DNA of 64,000 bases from Faecalibacterium duncaniae (lineage in GTDB: Bacteria; Bacillota; Clostridia; Oscillospirales; Ruminococcaceae). The translations under genes and the position numbers were made by a program. This document shows positions 1 through 7,345 of this stretch, one piece after another. The stretch's first letter is position 1, and each line of letters opens with the position of its first letter. A model generated the notes under the pieces. It saw only the letters and a list, made by a program, of their open reading frames with translations, searched no databases and was not told the DNA's origin. The DNA lies in contig NZ_CP048437.1 of assembly GCF_010509575.1 (NCBI RefSeq), forward strand, positions 620,001 through 684,000, given 5' to 3'.

Positions 1-239
1 TCCTCAATGATGCTGTTGACATACTCCTCACCTTCGCGGGCGGGGTTGGTGTCGTCCAGGCGCAGGTTGAACTTGCCGCCATACTGGTTTGCGATGGACC
101 AGTTGATGTAGATGGCCTTGGCGCTGCCGATGTGCAGGTAGCCGTTGGGCTCCGGCGGGAAGCGGGTATGGATCTCGCTGATCTTACCCTCGGCCAGGTC
201 AGCGTCGATGATCTCCGTCAAAAAGTTTTTATCTGCCAT
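1..239 (-). CDS. glnS: Glutaminyl-tRNA synthetase, N-terminal part (cut by window start)
   Basis: The first 79 residues are visible. The protein charges tRNA-Gln with glutamine in the cytoplasm. The stretch [17 protein letters not shown], followed by [17 protein letters not shown], is the class I nucleotide-binding segment typical of GlnS rather than bacterial GltX. The signature histidine tetrad reads HIGS instead of HIGH. The ATG at 239 has a purine-rich stretch (AAGGGGGAAA) upstream. A minus-strand promoter is visible at 304-332. The rest of the gene lies to the left of the window, so length and anticodon-binding domain cannot be judged. Confidence 0.9.
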   Translation of the reverse strand, partial: MADKNFLTEIIDADLAEGKISEIHTRFPPEPNGYLHIGSAKAIYINWSIANQYGGKFNLRLDDTNPAREGEEYVNSIIE

Positions 240-303
240 AGTGGTTTCCCCCTTGGTTTCAGGGCATCGCAGCCCGGAATTACACTTTCTTTCAATACAC
301 TTT

Positions 304-332
304 ATAATACACCATTTTTGGCTCTGCTTCAA
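304..332 (-). promoter_or_regulatory. Sigma-A-type promoter for glnS
   Basis: Read on the minus strand: TTGAAG (332-327), a 17-base spacer and TATTAT (309-304). It lies about 65 bases upstream of the glnS start codon and points at it. Confidence 0.6.
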
Positions 333-394
333 GGCAAAAATACAAAGTAAGGGTGGTTTTTGGTGCCCCGGGCAGATTTCTGCATTCTGCGCAC

Positions 395-423
395 TTGACG
401 AATGCACAAAAAAAGGGTATAGT
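395..423 (+). promoter_or_regulatory. Promoter for tRNA-Pro
   Basis: TTGACG (395-400), 17-base spacer, TATAGT (418-423), ending 19 bases before the tRNA gene. Near-consensus housekeeping promoter. Confidence 0.75.
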
Positions 424-442
424 ATGGTAGTATTCATTTTTA

Positions 443-515
443 CGGGGTGTTGCGCAGTTGGTAGCGCGCCTGCTTTGGGAGCAGGAGGCCGCGAGTTCGA
501 GTCTCGCCACTCCGA
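443..515 (+). tRNA. tRNA-Pro (anticodon TGG)
   Basis: A 73-base cloverleaf. The acceptor strands CGGGGTG and CACTCCG pair with one G-T wobble, the anticodon loop TTTGGGA within CTGCT...AGCAG gives anticodon TGG, and the T arm contains GTTCGAGTC. The discriminator is A and CCA is not encoded. A second proline tRNA (CGG) lies at 25293-25365. Confidence 0.95.
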
Positions 516-628
516 TATAACAAAAAGTCACGATGAACCGTTTATAAATGCGGTTTTGTCGTGGCTTTCTTTGTTGTATAAATGCTCTGAAAACTCTGAT
601 TTGTGCCTTTTTGCCTTGTTTCTGTCAT

Positions 629-1060
629 TTAGATGATATAATCATTCCCTGCCTGGTCGGGTGCGGCGAGGTCGGCCAGAGTGATCTTGCCAAAGTAGTC
701 GGCGATCATGTCGTTCAGGCCCTTCCACATCGTATAGGTTCGGCAGTTGGGCAGCCGCTCGCAGGCGGGAGCACCGGGCACAAGGCAGCTCACGGGGGCA
801 AGGCTGCCCTCGGTCAGCAGCAGGATCTCTGCCACGGTGTACTGGTCGGGGGTGCGGGTCAGCCGGTAGCCGCCGCCCTTGCCGCGCAGACCTTCCAGAA
901 AGCCGTTCTGCACCAGCACCTTCAGGATGTTTTCCAGATATTTTTCCGAGATCTCCTGCCGTTCGGCGACCTCCTTCAGCGGCACATACCGCTCCGCCTG
1001 GTGTTCGGCCAGGTCGATCATTACGCGCAGTGCGTAACGGCCCTTGGTTGAAACGATCAT
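629..1060 (-). CDS. Rrf2-family transcriptional regulator (CymR/IscR-like)
   Basis: A 143-residue winged-helix regulator of the Rrf2 family. The start MIVSTKGRYALRVMIDLA is the family's canonical N-terminus, so the ATG at 1060, preceded by AAGGAG, is chosen over an upstream in-frame ATG. Residues 27-55 hold the helix-turn-helix (EVAERQEISEKYLENIL). Three cysteines in C-x7-C-x5-C spacing around residues 95-110 correspond to the Fe-S ligand region of IscR-type members, although the first spacing is longer than in IscR. It is divergent from cysK with matching sequence motifs in both promoters, which suggests control of cysteine synthesis as known for CymR. Whether it binds a cluster or senses CysK directly cannot be told. 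Confidence 0.85.
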   Translation of the reverse strand: MIVSTKGRYALRVMIDLAEHQAERYVPLKEVAERQEISEKYLENILKVLVQNGFLEGLRGKGGGYRLTRTPDQYTVAEILLLTEGSLAPVSCLVPGAPACERLPNCRTYTMWKGLNDMIADYFGKITLADLAAPDQAGNDYII

Positions 1061-1168
1061 AGCTTTTCTCCTTATCAACCCCTCAGACGCTTTGCGCCAG
1101 CGGCCCAGTCAGGGGAGGCAATGCGCAGGCATGGATAGCGGGGTTGTCCTCTTCTCATTAACAAACCT

Positions 1169-1197
1169 ATTATACAACAGGGTTTGTAACTTTTCAA
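1169..1197 (-). promoter_or_regulatory. Promoter for the Rrf2 regulator
   Basis: Minus strand TTGAAA (1197-1192), 17-base spacer, TATAAT (1174-1169). The spacer contains the sequence TACAAACCCTGTTG, which recurs downstream of the cysK promoter. Confidence 0.75.
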
Positions 1198-1270
1198 TCG
1201 CTTTTTCGTTTTTCCATTGACAAAGGGGGAAAAGAGGACTATAATACCATCAAACCTACAAACCATGTTG
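1175..1270. promoter_or_regulatory. Operator-like motifs shared by the divergent Rrf2 and cysK promoters
   Basis: TACAAACCCTGTTG is present on the minus strand at 1188-1175, inside the Rrf2 promoter spacer. TACAAACCATGTTG is present on the plus strand at 1257-1270, just after the cysK -10 box, where it is followed by GTTT to form an inverted repeat AAACC/GGTTT. Thirteen of fourteen positions match. The positions fit repressor sites for the adjacent Rrf2 protein (inference). Confidence 0.55.
1217..1245 (+). promoter_or_regulatory. Promoter for cysK
   Basis: TTGACA (1217-1222), 17-base spacer, TATAAT (1240-1245): a perfect consensus promoter about 95 bases upstream of the cysK start. Confidence 0.85.
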
Positions 1271-1341
1271 GTTTACAGGAAATATGGAATGCGTCAGAAT
1301 AACATCCCGGGCCCTGCGCCCGCAGAGGGAGGACTTTTACT

Positions 1342-2274
1342 ATGAGCAAGATTTACACTTCCGCAGATCAGCTGATTGGCCACACTCCGCTGCTGGAGCT
1401 GACCCATATCGAGAAGGAAGCCGACCTGAAGGCCACCGTTCTGGCCAAGCTGGAATACTTCAACCCCGCCGGCTCTGTCAAGGATCGCATTGCCAAGAAG
1501 ATGATCGACGATGCCGAGGCCACCGGCAAGCTGAAGCCCGGTTCCGTGATCATTGAGCCTACCTCCGGCAACACAGGCATTGGTCTGGCCGCTGTGGCCG
1601 CTGCCAAGGGCTACCGCATCATCATCGTGATGCCCGAGACCATGAGCGTGGAGCGCCGCCAGCTGATGAAGGCTTACGGCGCAGAGCTGGTCCTGAGCGA
1701 GGGCGCAAAGGGCATGAAGGGTGCCATTGCCAAGGCGGATGAGCTGGCAAAGGAGATCCCCAACGCCTTTATCCCCGGCCAGTTCGTGAACCCTGCCAAT
1801 CCGCAGGCACACATCGAGACCACCGGTCCTGAGATCTGGGAGGACACCGATGGTCAGGTCGATCTCTTTGTGGCTGGCGTTGGCACCGGCGGCACCGTTA
1901 CCGGCGTGGGCAAGTACCTCAAGAGCAAGAACCCCAATGTCAAGGTCGTGGCTGTGGAGCCTGCCTCCTCTCCTGTGCTGAGCAAGGGCGTTGCAGGTGC
2001 GCACAAGATCCAGGGCATCGGCGCGGGCTTTGTGCCGGATGTGCTGGATACCAAGGTCTACGATGAGATCATCACCGTGACCAATGAGGATGCCTTTGCG
2101 ACCGGCCGCTTGATCGGCCACAAGGAAGGCGTTCTGGTGGGGATCTCTTCCGGTGCAGCGGTCTGGGCTGCGCTGGAGCTGGCAAAGCGCCCCGAGAACG
2201 CAGGCAAGAAGATCGTTGCTCTGCTGCCCGATACCGGCGACCGTTACCTGTCCACCCCGCTGTTTGCCGAATAA
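1342..2274 (+). CDS. cysK: Cysteine synthase A (O-acetylserine sulfhydrylase)
   Basis: A 310-residue PLP enzyme that makes L-cysteine from O-acetylserine and sulfide in the cytoplasm. NPAGSVKDR holds the Schiff-base lysine (K47), [10 protein letters not shown] (about 74-83) is the substrate-binding loop, and [10 protein letters not shown] (about 175-184) binds the PLP phosphate. Length is normal for CysK. The start is preceded by AGAGGGAGG. It stands as a single gene between a consensus promoter and a strong terminator and is divergent from an Rrf2 regulator that probably controls it. Confidence 0.95.
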   Translation: MSKIYTSADQLIGHTPLLELTHIEKEADLKATVLAKLEYFNPAGSVKDRIAKKMIDDAEATGKLKPGSVIIEPTSGNTGIGLAAVAAAKGYRIIIVMPETMSVERRQLMKAYGAELVLSEGAKGMKGAIAKADELAKEIPNAFIPGQFVNPANPQAHIETTGPEIWEDTDGQVDLFVAGVGTGGTVTGVGKYLKSKNPNVKVVAVEPASSPVLSKGVAGAHKIQGIGAGFVPDVLDTKVYDEIITVTNEDAFATGRLIGHKEGVLVGISSGAAVWAALELAKRPENAGKKIVALLPDTGDRYLSTPLFAE

Positions 2275-2289
2275 GCTGTAACCCCACAA

Positions 2290-2327
2290 GCCGCTGCGCA
2301 GAAATTTTTGCGCAGCGGCTTTTTTTG
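2290..2327 (+). terminator. Rho-independent terminator of cysK
   Basis: An 11-bp perfect stem (GCCGCTGCGCA with TGCGCAGCGGC) is followed by eight T. Confidence 0.9.
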
Positions 2328-2366
2328 TGCTACAATAAACCCATCAATTCCAAGGAGAACTCTGTT

Positions 2367-3308
2367 ATGAACTACTACGCCGCCCCGATGGAGGGGCTGA
2401 CAGACCGCATCTGGCGGCAGGCCCACCAGCGCTGGTTCGGTGCACCGGAGGCCCCGGTGCGGTACTATGCGCCGTTTCTCTCGCCGCCGGAGAACCGGGT
2501 GCTCATCAAAAAGAAGATGGCTGAGCTGGAACCGGCGGCCAACCCGGGGGTGCAGGTCATCCCGCAGCTGCTGGCAAAGGACGGCGAACTTGCGGCCTGG
2601 ATGATCGGGGAACTGCGCCGGATGGGCTATACCGAGGTCAACCTGAACTTCGGGTGTCCCTCCGGCACCGTGACAGCCAAGGGCAAGGGTTCCGGAATGC
2701 TCCGGGACCCGCAGAAGCTGGATGCCTTTCTGGACGCTGTTTTTTCGCAGGCAGGTGGGTCGGTGTCGGTCAAGACCCGGTTGGGCGTGGCCCGGGCGGA
2801 GGAGTTCGGGGAGATCCTGGACGTTTACAACAAATACCCCCTCTGCGAGCTGACCATCCATCCCCGGGTGATGAAACAGCTCTACCGCGGCCAGGCCGAC
2901 CGGGAAGCCTTTGCTGCCTACCTGCCCGCCTGCACTGCTCCGGTCTGCTACAACGGCGATGTGACCACCGTGGATGACCTGCGGGCACTGGAAGCGGCAT
3001 TCCCGGAACTGTCTGGCATCATGGTGGGCAGGGGCCTCATCGCAGACCCTGCCCTTCTGCGCAAGGCTGTGGGCGGCCCTGCCGCTTCCCGGGAAGAACT
3101 GCGCGGCTACCATGATGAACTCTATCACGGCTACACCGAAGCCTTTGGGATGGCCAGCTGTGCCGTGAGCCGGATGAAAGCCCACTGGTTCTATCTCATC
3201 CACCTTTTCGATGGGGCCGACGCACTGGAAAAGCCCCTGCGCAAGGCCCGGGAAGGCTGGGAGTATGAGACGGTGGTGAACCAGATCTTTGCCTGCTGGC
3301 CAAAATAA
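2367..3308 (+). CDS. tRNA-dihydrouridine synthase family protein
   Basis: A 313-residue FMN-dependent reductase that converts uridines in tRNA to dihydrouridine. MNYYAAPMEGLTDRIWRQ is the typical Dus N-terminus, NLNFGCPSG (about 97-105) carries the active-site cysteine, VSVKTRLG and LTIHPR (about 140-175) are the usual uridine/FMN-binding strands, and GIMVGRGLIADP is the phosphate-binding motif. The ATG at 2367 follows AAGGAG; an upstream in-frame ATG inside the cysK terminator is rejected. The exact Dus subclass is not assigned. It appears monocistronic. Confidence 0.9.
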   Translation: MNYYAAPMEGLTDRIWRQAHQRWFGAPEAPVRYYAPFLSPPENRVLIKKKMAELEPAANPGVQVIPQLLAKDGELAAWMIGELRRMGYTEVNLNFGCPSGTVTAKGKGSGMLRDPQKLDAFLDAVFSQAGGSVSVKTRLGVARAEEFGEILDVYNKYPLCELTIHPRVMKQLYRGQADREAFAAYLPACTAPVCYNGDVTTVDDLRALEAAFPELSGIMVGRGLIADPALLRKAVGGPAASREELRGYHDELYHGYTEAFGMASCAVSRMKAHWFYLIHLFDGADALEKPLRKAREGWEYETVVNQIFACWPK

Positions 3309-3335
3309 AAGCCCGCCGCCTCCTGCGAGGCAGCG
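3303..3335 (-). terminator. Terminator at the 3' end of ireB
   Basis: On the minus strand a 9-bp stem with one G-T pair (CGCTGCCTC, loop GCAG, GAGGCGGCG) is followed by GGCTTTTATTTT. It could also slow transcription from the convergent Dus gene. Confidence 0.7.
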
Positions 3336-3353
3336 GACTTGTGTAAGCGCGGC

Positions 3354-3599
3354 TCAGACGTTCAGGTAGCTGCGGAGCATGGCCTGCAGCAGATCGTCAC
3401 GGTCAACTTTGCGGATGAGGGAGCGGGCTCCCTTGTATGTGGTGATATAGGTGGGATCTTCGGACAGGATATAGCCCACCAGCTGATTGACCGGATTGTA
3501 GCCCTTTTCCTTTAATGCATCGTACACCTGCTGTACGATCTCGTGAATCTCGTAGTCCTTTTTGTCGTGGATCGAAAAAATAGCAGTCGCGTCGCCCAC
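3354..3599 (-). CDS. ireB: IreB-family regulatory phosphoprotein
   Basis: An 81-residue cytoplasmic protein of the UPF0297/IreB family, known in Gram-positives as a substrate of the PASTA kinase IreK/PrkC that affects cell-envelope stress responses. The core [20 protein letters not shown] and [17 protein letters not shown] are family hallmarks. Two GTG start codons are possible. The one at 3608 sits directly against AAGGGG, while the one at 3599 has an 8-base gap, so 3599 is preferred. It has its own promoter at 3665-3693. The usual neighbours (ruvX, DUF1292) are not present here. Confidence 0.9.
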   Translation of the reverse strand: MGDATAIFSIHDKKDYEIHEIVQQVYDALKEKGYNPVNQLVGYILSEDPTYITTYKGARSLIRKVDRDDLLQAMLRSYLNV

Positions 3600-3664
3600 G
3601 CAATGCACCCCCTTCGGTATCCCTCTCGCATTCCGTTCCGAGAGGTCATTGGAACTTATAGCCC

Positions 3665-3693
3665 ATTGTACACGAAATGAACGCTGACTTCAA
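3665..3693 (-). promoter_or_regulatory. Promoter for ireB
   Basis: Minus strand TTGAAG (3693-3688), 17-base spacer, TACAAT (3670-3665). Confidence 0.65.
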
Positions 3694-3786
3694 GATTCCA
3701 AGCTGGAATTTGCACACTTTGCCTAAAAATTTTTGAAAATTTGAGTAAAAAGAACGGAGCGAATTTTCCCGTTCAGGAGGTTTTTC

Positions 3787-4203
3787 ATGGTCTACGGAAT
3801 CGGCTGCGACCTGTGCAGCATTGCGCGGATGGAAAAGAGCCTGCTGGGTCCCCATGGCGCGGTCTTTGCACGCCGGGTGTTCGGCCCGGCGGAGCAGGCG
3901 GCACTGGGCCTGCCTCTGGCAGAAGAAGAGGGCACGGCCCGCCGCACCGCCCATACCGTGGCCAGCGCGGCGGCGGACTTTGCGGCCAAGGAGGCTTTCC
4001 TCAAGGCGGCGGGCACCGGTCTGCGGGAGCCCTTCTCCCTCTGCGAGATCGAAGCCGTCCGCCTGCCCGGCGGGGCACCGGCCTATCGCTTTTCCGGCCG
4101 GAGCGCCCAGTGGGTGGAAGCACGCCGCCTGCGGGCACATCTCTCCCTGAGCCATGAAGACGGCATGGCCATGGCGTACTGCATCCTGGAAACGGAAACC
4201 TGA
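3787..4203 (+). CDS. acpS: Holo-[acyl-carrier-protein] synthase
   Basis: A 138-residue enzyme that transfers 4'-phosphopantetheine from coenzyme A to apo-ACP. GIGCDL (D8) and FAAKEAFLKA (K68, E69) are the two metal/CoA-binding motifs, and LSLSHEDGMAMAY is the usual C-terminal strand. It is slightly longer than the typical 120-125 residues because of an acidic/arginine insert near residues 44-56. CAGGAGG stands 7 bases upstream of the ATG. It is followed after 143 bases by ndoA, an order that resembles the acpS-alr-ndoA region of other Firmicutes, but alr is missing. Confidence 0.92.
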   Translation: MVYGIGCDLCSIARMEKSLLGPHGAVFARRVFGPAEQAALGLPLAEEEGTARRTAHTVASAAADFAAKEAFLKAAGTGLREPFSLCEIEAVRLPGGAPAYRFSGRSAQWVEARRLRAHLSLSHEDGMAMAYCILETET

Positions 4204-4346
4204 ACTTCCCGTCTGCATACAATGGAATAAGCCCGCGCGTGCATAGCGGCCCTGCAGTCGGCTCATACTAAAGGCAGAGCGACTGAGGATGCGCAAAACG
4301 CACCACATAGCGGGCGCATCCTCCAAGATCAGGGAGGGAAGATTCC

Positions 4347-4697
4347 ATGGAGGTACACAGAGGAGAAGTTTTTTACGCCGATCTTTCGCCGGTGGTGGGC
4401 TCGGAACAGGGCGGCATTCGGCCGGTGCTCATCGTCCAGAACGAGATCGGCAACCGGCACAGCCCCACCGTGATTGCAGCGGCCATTACATCCCGGCTGG
4501 ACAAAGCCCGCCTGCCCACCCATATCAACATCCGGGCGGCAGATACCGGCCTTGCCAAGGACAGTGTGGTGCTGCTGGAACAGATCCGCACACTGGATAA
4601 GCACCGCCTGCGCGAGCGGGCCGGGCAGATCACGCCTGAGGATCAGCGCCGGGTGAATCAGGCACTGGATGTCAGCCTTGGGCTGGACAGCTACTGA
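4347..4697 (+). CDS. ndoA: MazF/NdoA-type endoribonuclease toxin without a visible antitoxin
   Basis: A 116-residue PemK/MazF-family RNase. EVFYADLSPVVGSEQGGIRPVLIVQNE matches the conserved N-terminus with the catalytic arginine (R25 in GIRPVLI), and HSPTVIAAAITS and DSVVLLEQIRTLDK are the remaining family blocks. AGGGAGG precedes the ATG. The 143 bases upstream contain no open frame for an NdoAI/MazE antitoxin, unlike the usual two-gene operon. A strong bidirectional terminator follows. The antitoxin may be elsewhere or the protein may act as a housekeeping RNase. Confidence 0.9.
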   Translation: MEVHRGEVFYADLSPVVGSEQGGIRPVLIVQNEIGNRHSPTVIAAAITSRLDKARLPTHINIRAADTGLAKDSVVLLEQIRTLDKHRLRERAGQITPEDQRRVNQALDVSLGLDSY

Positions 4698-4698
4698 C

Positions 4699-4739
4699 AA
4701 AAAAATGAGACTGCCAAGGCCTGGCAGTCTCATTTTTTT
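4699..4739. terminator. Bidirectional terminator between ndoA and the DtxR regulator
   Basis: A long perfect stem (AATGAGACTGCCA with TGGCAGTCTCATT, loop AGGCC) is flanked by A-runs on one side and T-runs on the other, so it can end both convergent transcripts. Confidence 0.9.
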
Positions 4740-4750
4740 GATGATTCCGG

Positions 4751-5137
4751 TTATTTTACGCTGTCCTGCGCGTCGTGGAGCAGGGCATATTCGCGGATCT
4801 TTTCCAGCGTCTGCTCGCTCAGGATATGCTCTGCCTTGCAGGCATCCTCGGCGGCGACCTCCTCGTCCACGCCCAGCTGCACAAAGAAGTGGGTCAGCAG
4901 GCGGTGGCGGCTGTAAATGCGCTCTGCGATCTCGCGGCCCGGTTCCAGCAGGGTCAGGTTGCCCTCACCGTCCACCGCGATATAGCCGTTCTCCCGCAGC
5001 TTCTTCATGGCAATGCTCACGCTTGCCTTGGTATAGCCCAGCTCATTGACCACGTCGATGGAACGGACACGGCCCATTCTCTGGTTGAGCATCAGGATCG
5101 TTTCAAGATAATCTTCTGCGGATTGGTGGATCTGCAT
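4751..5137 (-). CDS. DtxR/MntR-family metal-dependent transcriptional regulator
   Basis: A 128-residue regulator. The N-terminal winged helix spans about 1-65 (SAEDYLETILML; YTKASVSIAMKKL recognition helix), and the dimerisation/metal-binding domain follows (HRLLTHFF, EDACKAEHILSEQTLEKI). D8, E11, H77-like and E/H positions of the MntR two-metal site appear conserved by eye, which favours manganese over iron, but this was not aligned. The ATG at 5137 follows AGGAGG. No transporter gene is adjacent, so its regulon is not shown here. Confidence 0.85.
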   Translation of the reverse strand: MQIHQSAEDYLETILMLNQRMGRVRSIDVVNELGYTKASVSIAMKKLRENGYIAVDGEGNLTLLEPGREIAERIYSRHRLLTHFFVQLGVDEEVAAEDACKAEHILSEQTLEKIREYALLHDAQDSVK

Positions 5138-5205
5138 GGTATCGGCCTCCTGCCTTCTTGATTCCCGGCCCGGGGCTGAAAACGCACGTCGGTTCGGTTT
5201 GTTAT

Positions 5206-5263
5206 AGAATACCACATTCTCCCGGGGGATGCAAGCAATCCCTGAAAGTTTGTTAAAACAAAC
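5206..5263 (-). promoter_or_regulatory. Promoter and palindromic operator upstream of the DtxR regulator
   Basis: Minus strand TTGCAT (5234-5229), 17-base spacer, TATTCT (5211-5206). A palindrome GTTTGTT-AA-AACAAAC occupies 5248-5263 just upstream of the -35 box, and a further half-site GTTTGTTA lies at 5197-5204 after the -10 box. The layout suggests autoregulation (inference). Confidence 0.5.
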
Positions 5264-5540
5264 CAACTGAAACATGAAAAATCTGTGGGTTTGTGCGCAG
5301 GAACCACCGGTCAGCAGGCGGGGGGAAGGGGAAGAGGAAGGTAAAAGGAAGGTTTTTTGTGTGAAACTCACAGTCTCCAACGTGTTTTTGAACAACAGCT
5401 GTGCAAGCCGCAGAAAATGGCTCCAAGACAGAAATTAGGTGTGTCGAAATCTGTTTTTTGTGATAAAATAAAAACAGATATGCGCTTTCAGCATCTGATT
5501 TCATCGTCAAGACAACAGGAACATTGAAGGAGTTGTAAGT
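5264..5540. other. Intergenic region upstream of the PRPP synthase
   Basis: No gene is seen. An A/G-rich tract lies near 5320-5350 and a possible -10 element (TAAAAT) lies near 5463-5468 without a clear -35. AAGGAG at 5526-5531 is the ribosome binding site of the next gene. Confidence 0.4.
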
Positions 5541-6683
5541 ATGTCCAACGAGATCAATCCGATGGCATTTTTCCAGGAACCCAGCGTGGCAGACCTGCGT
5601 CTGCTGGCCTGCCCCGGTGCAGAGGAGCTGACCAAGCTGATCGACCAGCATCTGGTGGAATGGGCAAAGTCCGCAGGCGTGGAGAAGGATAGCTTTATCA
5701 TCCCCTGCGAGTGCCCCCGCTTCCAGAGCGGTGACGCAAAGGGCCTGGTCAGGGAGTCTGTGCGCGGCGACGATATCTTTATCGTTATCGATCCGGGCAA
5801 TTACAGCGTTACCTACAACCTGTTCGGTTACGAGAACCACCTCTCCCCGGATGACCACTTTGCCAACCTCAAGCGCCTGATCCAGGCAGTGGCCGGCAAG
5901 GCACACCGTGTGTCCGTTATCATGCCCAGCCTGTACGGCGGCCGTCAGCATCGCCGCGTGGTTCGCGAGAGCCTGGACTGCGCTGTGGCCCTGCAGGAGC
6001 TGCAGACCATGGGCGTGCGCAACATCATCACCTTTGATGCCCACGATCCCCGCGTTCAGAACGCTGTGCCGCTGCTCAGCTTCGACAATGCAATGCCCAC
6101 CTATCAGGTGCTCAAGAGCCTGCTGAAGAAGAACCCCGAGATCAGCTTTGATAAGGAGAAGTTCATCGTGGTCAGCCCCGACGAGGGTGCCATGAACCGC
6201 AACATGTACTTCTCCAGCGTGCTGGGCTGCAACCTGGGTATGTTCTATAAGCGCCGCGATTACACCCGCGTGGTGAACGGCCGCAACCCCATTGTGGCAC
6301 ACGAGTACCTGGGTGATTCCGTTGAGGGCAAGACTGTCTTTATCGCCGACGATATCATCGCTTCCGGCGAGAGCATGCTGGAGGTTGCAGGCAACCTGAA
6401 GGAGCGCGGCGCTGCCCGCATCATTGCCAACGCGACTTTCCCGCTGTTCACCAGCGGCCTGAAGAAGTTCGATCAGGCAGTTGCCGATGGCAAGCTGGAC
6501 TACGTTGTGGGCACCAACCTGACCTACCGCCAGCCCGAGCTGCTGACCCGCGACTGGTATGTTGACGTGGATGTCTCCAAGTATGCTGCCTACTTCGTGG
6601 TGGCACTGAACCACGATATGTCTGTTTCCAGCATCATCGATCCCATCAAGAAGATCGAGGCTCTGCTGGCAAAGCGCGGCTGA
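5541..6683 (+). CDS. prs: Ribose-phosphate pyrophosphokinase (long Clostridia form)
   Basis: A 380-residue PRPP synthetase that makes 5-phosphoribosyl diphosphate from ribose 5-phosphate and ATP for nucleotide, histidine and tryptophan synthesis. Blocks seen are GGRQHRRVVRESLDC (about 134-148), FDAHDPRVQNAVPL (about 161-174), VVSPDEGAMNR (about 209-219) and the PRPP-binding loop VFIADDIIASGESM (about 266-279), which replaces the classical DDxxxTGGT with DDIIASGES. It is about 60 residues longer than the 315-residue classical enzyme and has an N-terminal extension, as in other Clostridia members. AAGGAG precedes the ATG; a strong terminator follows. Confidence 0.9.
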   Translation: MSNEINPMAFFQEPSVADLRLLACPGAEELTKLIDQHLVEWAKSAGVEKDSFIIPCECPRFQSGDAKGLVRESVRGDDIFIVIDPGNYSVTYNLFGYENHLSPDDHFANLKRLIQAVAGKAHRVSVIMPSLYGGRQHRRVVRESLDCAVALQELQTMGVRNIITFDAHDPRVQNAVPLLSFDNAMPTYQVLKSLLKKNPEISFDKEKFIVVSPDEGAMNRNMYFSSVLGCNLGMFYKRRDYTRVVNGRNPIVAHEYLGDSVEGKTVFIADDIIASGESMLEVAGNLKERGAARIIANATFPLFTSGLKKFDQAVADGKLDYVVGTNLTYRQPELLTRDWYVDVDVSKYAAYFVVALNHDMSVSSIIDPIKKIEALLAKRG

Positions 6684-6701
6684 TCAGAAAAAATGCAATG
6701 C

Positions 6702-6740
6702 AAAAGGAGCTGTACTCCCGCGGGGGTACAGCTCCTTTTT
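6702..6740. terminator. Terminator after prs, shared with the fumarase operon
   Basis: Near-perfect stem AAAAGGAGCTGTACTCCC with GGGGTACAGCTCCTTTTT, with an A-run on one side and a T-run on the other. Confidence 0.9.
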
Positions 6741-6779
6741 GTATGTACAGCATTTGGCAGAAGCCGGGGCTGCTGTTCC

Positions 6780-7331
6780 TCAGCGGTTCCGGTAGGCCTC
6801 TGGGCCTTCCAGATACAGATCCCCGCCGTGGGCATCCAGGATGACAGTCAGGGGCATGTCCTGCACGGTCAGGCGGCGGACAGCCTCACAGCCGAGGTCG
6901 GGCCAGGCGATGACTTCCAGCGTCTGGACACTCTTGGCCATCAGGGCACCGGCACCGCCCAAAGCGGCCAGATAGACTGCACCGTTGCGGACAACGGCCT
7001 CCTTGACAGCGGCATCCCGCTTGCCCTTGCCGATCATAATTTTGTTGCCCAGGTCCAGCAGGCGGGGGCTCATGGCATCCATCCGGCCGCTGGTGGTGGG
7101 GCCGGCAGAGCCGATGACCTCACCCGGGCGCTCCGGGGTGGGGCCGACGTAGTAGATAGCGCTGCCCTCAAGGTCGAAGGGGAGCGGTTCGCCCCGGTCC
7201 AGTGCTTCGATCATCCGCTTGTGGGCCTGATCCCGGGCGGTATACACCACGCCGGAGAGCAATACGGTATCGCCTGCCCTGAGGGGGGCCAGATCCTGGG
7301 CGGTGCAGGGGGTGGTCAGTCTGTATTCCAT
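6780..7331 (-). CDS. Fumarate hydratase, beta subunit (class I, Fe-S type)
   Basis: A 183-residue C-terminal-type fumarase subunit. YYVGPTPERPGEVIGSAGPTTSGRMD (about 61-86) is the conserved substrate-binding block of FumA/TtdB-type proteins, and IGKGKRDAAV and GGAGALMA follow. With the alpha subunit encoded 14 bases upstream it interconverts malate and fumarate. A tartrate dehydratase cannot be excluded from sequence alone, but the malic enzyme gene in the same operon favours fumarase. Confidence 0.88.
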   Translation of the reverse strand: MEYRLTTPCTAQDLAPLRAGDTVLLSGVVYTARDQAHKRMIEALDRGEPLPFDLEGSAIYYVGPTPERPGEVIGSAGPTTSGRMDAMSPRLLDLGNKIMIGKGKRDAAVKEAVVRNGAVYLAALGGAGALMAKSVQTLEVIAWPDLGCEAVRRLTVQDMPLTVILDAHGGDLYLEGPEAYRNR

Positions 7332-7345
7332 TGCAAAGCCCCTCC

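Noticed and set aside
1081-1125. Inverted CCCCTCAGAC/GTCAGGGG near the Rrf2 gene, considered as another repeat element
   Set aside because: Short and imperfect, without the end motif of the elements at 13793 and 21969.
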